10,378 bases of DNA from an uncultured Clostridia bacterium (GTDB lineage: Bacteria; Bacillota; Clostridia; Christensenellales; Aristaeellaceae), in NCBI GenBank assembly GCA_934631055.1, contig CAKTXP010000075.1, positions 1-10,378 of the forward strand, given 5' to 3'. Positions 1 to 10,378 of this stretch are shown one piece after another; within the stretch, counting starts at the first letter, position 1, and every line of letters starts with the position of its first letter. The notes beneath the pieces were generated by a model. The model was not told the DNA's origin. It saw only the letters and a list, made by a program, of their open reading frames with translations, and did not search any database. A program made the position numbers and the translations under genes.

Positions 1-3126
<3,126 letters not shown>

Positions 3127-3159
3127 TTGTCCGTTTCGGGATATAGACGTAACACTGCC

Positions 3160-3182
3160 CCGCCGCGCCGAGCGCGCGGCGG
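3160..3182 (+). promoter_or_regulatory. GC-rich hairpin in the rpoB-rpoC spacer
   Basis: Bases 3160-3168 (ccgccgcgc) pair perfectly with 3174-3182 (gcgcggcgg) around a five-base loop, giving a 9-bp all-GC stem. No T-run follows, so it does not look like an intrinsic terminator. It ends 20 bases before the rpoC ribosome binding site. It could be an RNA processing or stability element, or a pause signal; the role is inferred only from position. Confidence 0.5.
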
Positions 3183-3201
3183 CGGTCTGATTTGATATAG
3201 A

Positions 3202-3218
3202 GAAGGGAGTGTACCCCT

Positions 3219-3221
<3 letters not shown>
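3202..3221 (+). promoter_or_regulatory. rpoC ribosome binding site and TTG start
   Basis: The purine-rich gaagggag (3202-3209) sits nine bases before TTG at 3219-3221. The first in-frame ATG (3258) has no such motif before it and would cut into the N-terminal block that aligns with other RpoC proteins. TTG 3219 is therefore the chosen start. Confidence 0.8.
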
Positions 3222-6839
<3,618 letters not shown>

Positions 6840-6868
6840 GACAGTCGTCGAATCAACTCCATAAAGCG

Positions 6869-6903
6869 CAGAGCGCTCCGAGGTTTCGGGGCGTTCTGTT
6901 TTT
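6869..6903 (+). terminator. Intrinsic terminator of the rpoBC operon
   Basis: Bases 6869-6881 pair with 6886-6898 to form a 13-bp stem (two G-U pairs) closed by the four-base loop ggtt. Five T follow immediately (6899-6903). It begins 30 bases after the rpoC stop codon and is a textbook rho-independent terminator for the + strand. Confidence 0.92.
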
Positions 6904-6922
6904 ATATACTCAAAATATCGTA

Positions 6923-6951
6923 TTGATTTCAACAACCAAACGATGTATAAT
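6923..6951 (+). promoter_or_regulatory. Near-consensus sigma-A type promoter for the glycosyltransferase islet
   Basis: TTGATT (6923-6928) and a perfect TATAAT (6946-6951) are separated by 17 bases, the optimal spacing. It starts 20 bases after the T-run of the rpoC terminator. Transcription should begin near 6958 and run through the glycosyltransferase remnant into the full-length gene. The surrounding DNA is markedly AT-richer than rpoBC, which raises the chance of a random match, but both boxes and the spacing agree. Confidence 0.7.
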
Positions 6952-7019
6952 GAAACTAATTAAAAAAAGAATATAAATAACCAAATTGGAAACATAGTGA
7001 AAGAAAAACTGGACGCTAG

Positions 7020-7276
7020 ATGAAACTCAGCATCATCATTCCGGTCTACAACGTTGAGAAGTATAATCTCTATGGAATATACTGCGATTTAAGCCCGAAG
7101 GAACGGCACGCGTCTGAAACGAAAGCGGCTATGGCGCTTTTCACCGCAGAGAGCTGAAGGAATTGTTTAAACGGGGACGCTTGAGCTTTAAGAGCCTGTG
7201 CAGAGCAGGTATGTTTTATTTTGCTCCAAGGTTATATAAGAGAATACGCGACGTAAGAACAAATGTAATAAAATGA
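7020..7276 (+). pseudogene. Collapsed family-2 glycosyltransferase (N-terminus fused to C-terminus, frameshifted)
   Basis: ATG 7020 opens MKLSIIIPVYNVEKY, the usual N-terminal strand of family-2 (GT-A fold) sugar transferases. The frame then jumps directly to material resembling a C-terminal region; the nucleotide-sugar binding and metal-binding core, about 200 residues, is missing. This frame stops at 7155-7157 after 45 codons. A second frame from about 7142 (HRRELKELFKRGRLSFKSL, then CRAGMFYFAPRLYKRIRD) reads to TGA 7274-7276 and looks like the proper C-terminus of such an enzyme. One base lost near 7137-7144 would reconcile the two frames. Its start overlaps an upstream stop (ATGA, 7020-7023; the frame before it ends in VKEKLDAR), and its end overlaps the next start (ATGA, 7273-7276), so it was once part of a tightly packed operon. 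It is not expected to make an active enzyme. Confidence 0.8.
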
Positions 7277-8301
7277 GGGGTGAAAAATATGCGGGGGGGG
7301 GTACAGAAGAAAGACATAAACAAGGTCTGATTTCTGTAATCGTTCCGATTTATCAGGTAGAGAGCGAACTGCCGCGCTGTCTGGACAGCATGCTTGCGCA
7401 GACGTATTCCAACTTTGAGCTGCTGCTGATCGACGACGGTTCGCCGGATGGATGCGCTCGGGTGATGGAGGAATACGCCCGAAAAGACGCGCGTATCCGT
7501 ACTTTTCATAAGGAAAACGGCGGCGTTTCTTCTGCTCGAAACATGGGGCTGGAACAGGCGCAAGGAGAGTATGTCTGCTTCGTCGATCCGGATGATTGGG
7601 TTGCGCCGCGCTATCTGGAATGGCTGCATGATGCAGTCGTACAGAGCGGTTTATCCGTGGCTTGCTGTTTTTATAAAAAGATTGAGCGGTTGAATGAGAA
7701 TCTCGATATTCCGAAAGAGAAGCCGGAGACCTACGCAGTCGAATTGAAAAATTGTTCCATGTGGGAAGAGGAAGCCTGTTTTCAATGCTGGCGAATCATG
7801 GTAAAGGCGGAACTGATTCGGGATATACGCTTTTCGACGAATCTGGTCATTGGCGAAGATCTGCTGTTTGTTACGCAGGTGCTGCTGAAAGTGGAAAGAT
7901 ATGCGTGCGTACCGTGTGAACTTTATGCGTATTGGGTGCGTCCAAATTCCGCGACCAACCAGAAATTTGTTATCAAGCAGCTTACGGAGATCGACGCATG
8001 GGAACAGGTATGCGCGCTTGCCCAAAACAGAGGGGATATGTTTGAAAAGACGTGTCGGGAAAGACTCGCATGTGTTTATGCAGATCTTTATTATCGGATG
8101 GCACACAGTTCCTATGTTGATAAAAAAGAGCATAAGGAATTGGTTCCCAAAATTAGGAATTGCTGGGAAACGATCCTGCATATGCCAAACTGTTTAAAAA
8201 AAGAAAAGGGAAAAGCCATGCTCATGATGATCTGCCCCACGTTTGGACGGTATATATGGAGGATTGGAGCGGACTTTGAAAAGAAAACCAGGCAGACTTG
8301 A
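7273..8301 (+). CDS. Family-2 glycosyltransferase, possibly phase-variable
   Basis: The product would transfer a sugar from a nucleotide donor at the cytoplasmic face, probably in surface polysaccharide or glycan synthesis; the donor and acceptor cannot be told. With ATG 7273 it has 342 residues. The GT-A domain starts at LISVIVPIYQVE (residue 22 onward), with D54-D55-G56-S57 (nucleotide binding), GGVSSARNMGLE, and the metal-binding FVDPDDW (D105, D107, D108). The rest is a helical C-terminal region with no clear membrane segment. At nine G (7293-7301) this frame is entered from ATG 7273, which overlaps the upstream stop but lacks a ribosome binding site. ATG 7289 has a good site (ggggtga, 7277-7283) yet is out of frame, reaching TGA at 7328-7330 after 13 codons. 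Gain of one G or loss of two would join ATG 7289 to the enzyme. Base composition is AT-richer than the flanking genes, suggesting transfer. The C-terminal third resembles the scar at 8398-8709. Confidence 0.9.
   Translation: MRGEKYAGGGTEERHKQGLISVIVPIYQVESELPRCLDSMLAQTYSNFELLLIDDGSPDGCARVMEEYARKDARIRTFHKENGGVSSARNMGLEQAQGEYVCFVDPDDWVAPRYLEWLHDAVVQSGLSVACCFYKKIERLNENLDIPKEKPETYAVELKNCSMWEEEACFQCWRIMVKAELIRDIRFSTNLVIGEDLLFVTQVLLKVERYACVPCELYAYWVRPNSATNQKFVIKQLTEIDAWEQVCALAQNRGDMFEKTCRERLACVYADLYYRMAHSSYVDKKEHKELVPKIRNCWETILHMPNCLKKEKGKAMLMMICPTFGRYIWRIGADFEKKTRQT
7277..7291 (+). promoter_or_regulatory. Ribosome binding site for the alternative start ATG 7289
   Basis: The sequence ggggtga (7277-7283) matches the GGAGGTGA consensus opposite the 16S rRNA tail except for one G-U pair, and sits five bases before ATG 7289. 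It lies downstream of ATG 7273, so it cannot serve that start. This suggests that efficient initiation happens at 7289, whose frame depends on the G-run that follows. Confidence 0.65.
7293..7301 (+). repeat. Homopolymer tract of nine G inside the glycosyltransferase start region
   Basis: Nine consecutive G occur two bases after ATG 7289, in an otherwise AT-rich stretch. It is the longest G or C run I see in the window. G-runs of this length at the start of glycosyltransferase genes are known slippage sites in other bacteria such as Campylobacter and Helicobacter. The tract sets which of the two starts is in frame with the enzyme. Confidence 0.9.
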
Positions 8302-8399
8302 TCGTAAGCATTGCCGTCGAAAAGCCGATTTATAACGATATTTTGAAAGAGATAAAAAATCTCTCAAATGAAGAGCGAATGAAGTACGGAAATGCAGGC
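8286..8399 (+). pseudogene. Fragment resembling the C-terminal tail of a family-4 type glycosyltransferase
   Basis: A frame different from both neighbours reads ENQADLIVSIAVEKPIYND and then ILKEIKNLSNEERMKYGNAG. The ending resembles the helix near the C-terminus of GT-B (family 4) glycosyltransferases, where patterns like LS-EER-K-G-NG are common. It begins inside the last codons of the preceding gene and has no start codon of its own. The frame runs on to a stop at 8457-8459, but resemblance ends near 8399, where the next remnant takes over in another frame. The family assignment rests on a short motif only and could be wrong. Confidence 0.35.
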
Positions 8400-8709
8400 A
8401 TGGGAACGGATATACGAACTGGTTCAGAATTTTGGCGGGGAGGGGTATACTGCGCTTAAAAAGTCGGTTGAACAAAAGTTGGTTTTTGTCTATGCACATG
8501 TATATTACCGCATGGCGCACAGTCCGTATGCCAATGATGCAAAGCTGAATGAATTGATTTGGAAAGCACGGAATCATAGAGGGGCAATCCTTCGTATACC
8601 GAATTGGCTGATACGGGAAAAGGGAAAGATACTCATGATGGTCATCTGTCCGCAGCTTGGGCAGGTGATGTGGAGAATTGGGAAGAAAATGAAGCAAGTT
8701 TCCTCTTGA
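8392..8709 (+). pseudogene. C-terminal remnant of a second family-2 glycosyltransferase, paralogous to the intact one
   Basis: This 105-codon frame aligns end to end with the last third of the intact glycosyltransferase (from about 7996). AWERIYELVQN matches AWEQVCALAQN, VYAHVYYRMAHSPY matches VYADLYYRMAHSSY, and the ends share the pattern KEKGKAMLMMICP..WRIG against REKGKILMMVICP..WRIG. The GT-A catalytic domain with its DD and DxD motifs is absent, so it cannot be an active transferase. Resemblance starts at the Trp codon after ATG 8392, where the two loci share gcatgggaac (7996-8005 and 8398-8407). I see no ribosome binding site before ATG 8392. It is best read as the tail of a former tandem copy truncated by deletion or recombination. 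The DUF1846 promoter overlaps its stop codon. Confidence 0.75.
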
Positions 8710-8734
8710 AAGCATGAAAAGAGTTTGGTATACT
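8706..8734 (+). promoter_or_regulatory. Near-consensus promoter with extended -10 for the DUF1846 gene
   Basis: TTGAAA (8706-8711) and TATACT (8729-8734) are separated by 17 bases, and TGG directly before the -10 box makes it an extended -10 element. The -35 box overlaps the stop codon of the glycosyltransferase remnant. Transcription should start near 8741, giving a leader of about 84 bases before the DUF1846 start. Confidence 0.75.
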
Positions 8735-8754
8735 AAAGAATCGAAGAGGTTTGG

Positions 8755-8780
8755 CAGGCGTCTGAACAGATGCCTGTTTT
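8755..8780 (+). terminator. Terminator-like hairpin in the leader of the DUF1846 gene
   Basis: Bases 8755-8763 pair with 8768-8776 (9 bp, one G-U) around the loop gaac, and four T follow (8777-8780). It lies about 15 bases after the predicted start of transcription from the promoter at 8706-8734, so it could end transcripts from the glycosyltransferase islet, attenuate the DUF1846 transcript, or protect its 5' end. A second, shorter hairpin (8790-8794 with 8803-8807) follows just before the ribosome binding site. I recognise no known riboswitch class. Confidence 0.55.
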
Positions 8781-8824
8781 CTGTGTGAAGCGGGCGGGTT
8801 GCCCCGCAGAATGGGAGAGAATCC

Positions 8825-10309
8825 ATGAATCAAATCGGTTTTGACAGCCAGAAGTACATTCAATTGCAGTCCGAACACATCCGCGAGCGCATTGCGCAGT
8901 TCGGCGGCAAGCTCTATCTGGAGTTTGGCGGCAAGCTGTTCGACGATTACCACGCGTCGCGCGTCCTGCCGGGCTTTGAGCCGGACAACAAGATCAAGAT
9001 GCTGCTGGCGCTCAAGGATCAGGCGGAGATTGTCATCGCCATCAACGCGGACGACATCGAGAAGAACAAGCGCCGCGGCGATCTGGGCATCACCTATGAT
9101 ACGGACGTCGCGCGCCTGATCGACGTATTCCGCGGATTCGGATTATACGTCGGCTCTATCGCGCTGACGCAGTACGCGGGTCAGCCCGCGGCGGATGTAT
9201 TTGAAAAGCGCATGCACGCGCTGGGCTTGAAGGTTTACCGCCAATACCGCATCCCCAACTATCCTTCCGACGTCCGGCTCATCGTCAGCGACGAAGGCTA
9301 TGGCAGGAACGATTATATTGAAACGACGCGTTCGCTCATTGTGGTTACCGCGCCGGGTCCCGGAAGCGGAAAGATGGCGACCTGCCTGTCTCAGCTGTAT
9401 CACGAACACAAGCGCGGCGTGAAGGCGGGTTATGCGAAGTTTGAGACGTTCCCGATCTGGAATCTGCCGCTCAAGCATCCGGTCAACATCGCCTATGAAG
9501 CGGCGACCGCCGACCTGAACGACGTGAATATGATCGATCCGTTCCATCTGGAAGCCTATGGAAAGACGACGGTCAACTACAACCGCGACATCGAGATCTT
9601 TCCGGTTCTGCGAACCATATTCGAGCGCATTTATGGCGAATGCCCGTACAAGAGCCCGACGGATATGGGCGTCAACATGGCGGGTTTCTCCATCGTGGAC
9701 GACGAGGTCTGCTGTGAAGCGTCCCGACAGGAGGTCATCCGCCGCTACTTCCAGGCGGCGTGCCGCGTCCGCCAGGGGCAGAACGCCGACGAAGAGCTGG
9801 CGAAGATCGAGCTGCTGATGCGCACGCTGGATATCGAGCCGGAGCGCCGCGCGGTCGTGCCTGCCGCGATGGCGGTCGCCGAGCGCACGGGCAAGCCTGC
9901 CGTCGCTGTTGAGCTGGCGGATGGGACTATCGTCACCGGCAGAACGACGGAGCTTTTCGGCGCGGCGTCTGCGGCGATGCTCAACGCGCTCAAGACCATT
10001 GCGGGCATCGACGACGCCGTCAAGCTCATCTCTCCGGACGTCATCGGCACGATTCAGACGCTCAAGACTGACTACATGAAGAGCCACAATCCGCGCCTGC
10101 ACACGGATGAGATGCTCGTCGCGCTTGCTATCAGCGCCGCCAGCGACCATAACGCAATGCTGGCGATGCAGGCGCTGGACAAGCTCAAGAAGTGCGAAGC
10201 GCATTCCACGGTCATTCTCTCTTCCGTGGACGACGGCGTATTCAAGCGGCTGGGCATGCGGATGACCTGCGAACCGATTTATGAAAAAAACAGCCTGTAT
10301 CATAAGTGA
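8825..10309 (+). CDS. DUF1846 (UPF0371) family protein of unknown function
   Basis: The 494-residue protein matches the DUF1846 family (UPF0371) in length and sequence; it is a conserved cytosolic family common in Firmicutes whose function is not established as far as I know. Recognisable blocks are the N-terminal FDSQKYIQLQSEHIRERI, KLYLEFGGKLFDDYHASRVLPGF (about residues 29-51), the conserved IAINADDIEKNKRRGDLGITYD, and TAPGPGSGKMATCLSQLYHE, whose G178-P-G-S-G-K183 looks like a nucleotide-binding P-loop although the family is not a proven NTPase. The C-terminal half carries an Ala-rich region and ends near residue 494 without a signal peptide or membrane segment. The start ATG 8825 has gggag (8813-8817) seven bases upstream and begins exactly where the family does. 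It has its own promoter and terminator, so it is likely a single-gene unit. Composition returns to the GC-rich style of rpoBC, unlike the islet before it. Confidence 0.93.
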   Translation: MNQIGFDSQKYIQLQSEHIRERIAQFGGKLYLEFGGKLFDDYHASRVLPGFEPDNKIKMLLALKDQAEIVIAINADDIEKNKRRGDLGITYDTDVARLIDVFRGFGLYVGSIALTQYAGQPAADVFEKRMHALGLKVYRQYRIPNYPSDVRLIVSDEGYGRNDYIETTRSLIVVTAPGPGSGKMATCLSQLYHEHKRGVKAGYAKFETFPIWNLPLKHPVNIAYEAATADLNDVNMIDPFHLEAYGKTTVNYNRDIEIFPVLRTIFERIYGECPYKSPTDMGVNMAGFSIVDDEVCCEASRQEVIRRYFQAACRVRQGQNADEELAKIELLMRTLDIEPERRAVVPAAMAVAERTGKPAVAVELADGTIVTGRTTELFGAASAAMLNALKTIAGIDDAVKLISPDVIGTIQTLKTDYMKSHNPRLHTDEMLVALAISAASDHNAMLAMQALDKLKKCEAHSTVILSSVDDGVFKRLGMRMTCEPIYEKNSLYHK

Positions 10310-10314
10310 TACAG
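10295..10314 (+). repeat. Perfect inverted repeat spanning the DUF1846 stop codon
   Basis: ctgtatca (10295-10302) and tgatacag (10307-10314) form an 8-bp perfect stem around the loop taag, with the TGA stop codon at the base of the 3' arm. No T-run follows. It stacks ten bases ahead of the real terminator and may stabilise the transcript end; this role is a guess. Confidence 0.6.
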
Positions 10315-10323
10315 ACTGAATGG

Positions 10324-10353
10324 GCTCCTCTTCGGAAACGGAGAGGAGCTTTT
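10324..10353 (+). terminator. Intrinsic terminator of the DUF1846 gene
   Basis: Bases 10324-10334 pair with 10339-10349 (11 bp, one G-U) around a gaaa tetraloop, followed by tttt (10350-10353). It starts 15 bases after the stop codon. Nothing further can be recognised between here and the window end. Confidence 0.9.
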
Positions 10354-10378
10354 ATCATTCCTGCTCCGGTCGAACGGG

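Noticed and set aside
3160..3182. The rpoB-rpoC hairpin as an intrinsic terminator
   Set aside because: No T-run follows the stem, and rpoC has no visible promoter of its own after it, so full termination here would silence an essential gene.
7651..8181. A 176-codon open frame on the - strand inside the glycosyltransferase
   Set aside because: The sense strand shows the family-2 glycosyltransferase; the antisense translation has no family features.
8392..8709. A stand-alone 105-residue gene
   Set aside because: It lacks a ribosome binding site and aligns only with the C-terminal third of the neighbouring glycosyltransferase, so a truncated remnant is the better reading.
8741..8824. A known riboswitch in the DUF1846 leader
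   Set aside because: The leader is only about 84 bases with two simple hairpins, and I see no conserved core of any class I know.
9143..10303. A 386-codon open frame on the - strand antisense to the DUF1846 gene
   Set aside because: Same codon-bias shadow; the translation has no recognisable motifs and the sense frame is a clear family member.

Overview
The window reads as a chromosomal segment of a GC-rich member of the Bacillota, most likely class Clostridia. The basis is protein sequence. RpoB and RpoC follow the Gram-positive pattern: RpoC is about 1206 residues, lacks the large proteobacterial insertions, and has the CxCGKYK and KVRRERMGH signatures. The DUF1846 protein is also typical of Firmicutes. 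A genus cannot be named from this sequence alone.

Layout, all genes on the + strand. (1) Bases 1-3126 hold the 3' three quarters or more of rpoB, open at the left edge. (2) A 92-bp spacer with a GC-rich hairpin leads to rpoC (3219-6839, TTG start with a good ribosome binding site), closed by a strong intrinsic terminator at 6869-6903. (3) Bases 6904 to about 8710 form an AT-richer islet. It opens with a near-consensus promoter and holds glycosyltransferase material in three states: a collapsed family-2 gene (7020-7276), one apparently full-length family-2 gene (7273-8301), and a composite scar (8286-8709) made of a possible family-4 tail and the C-terminal third of a paralogue of the intact gene. 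(4) A second near-consensus promoter lies over the end of that scar and drives a DUF1846 gene (8825-10309), which ends in a terminator at 10324-10353.

The most interesting signal is a run of nine G at 7293-7301, at the very start of the only full-length glycosyltransferase. Two start codons compete. ATG 7273 overlaps the stop of the upstream remnant (ATGA) and is in frame with the enzyme at nine G, but has no ribosome binding site of its own. ATG 7289 has a good ribosome binding site but reaches a stop after 13 codons at nine G; it would read into the enzyme with ten or seven G. This is the architecture of a phase-variable (slipped-strand) contingency gene, and the locus type, a surface-glycan glycosyltransferase, fits. 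Sequencing error in the homopolymer is the main alternative.

rpoB and rpoC encode the two catalytic subunits of RNA polymerase and form one operon. The ribosomal and elongation factor genes (rpsL, rpsG, fusA, tuf) that usually follow rpoC in Bacillota are absent here; the terminator and the glycosyltransferase islet occupy that place. The islet looks like an eroding remnant of a polysaccharide gene array and has no evident functional tie to its neighbours.
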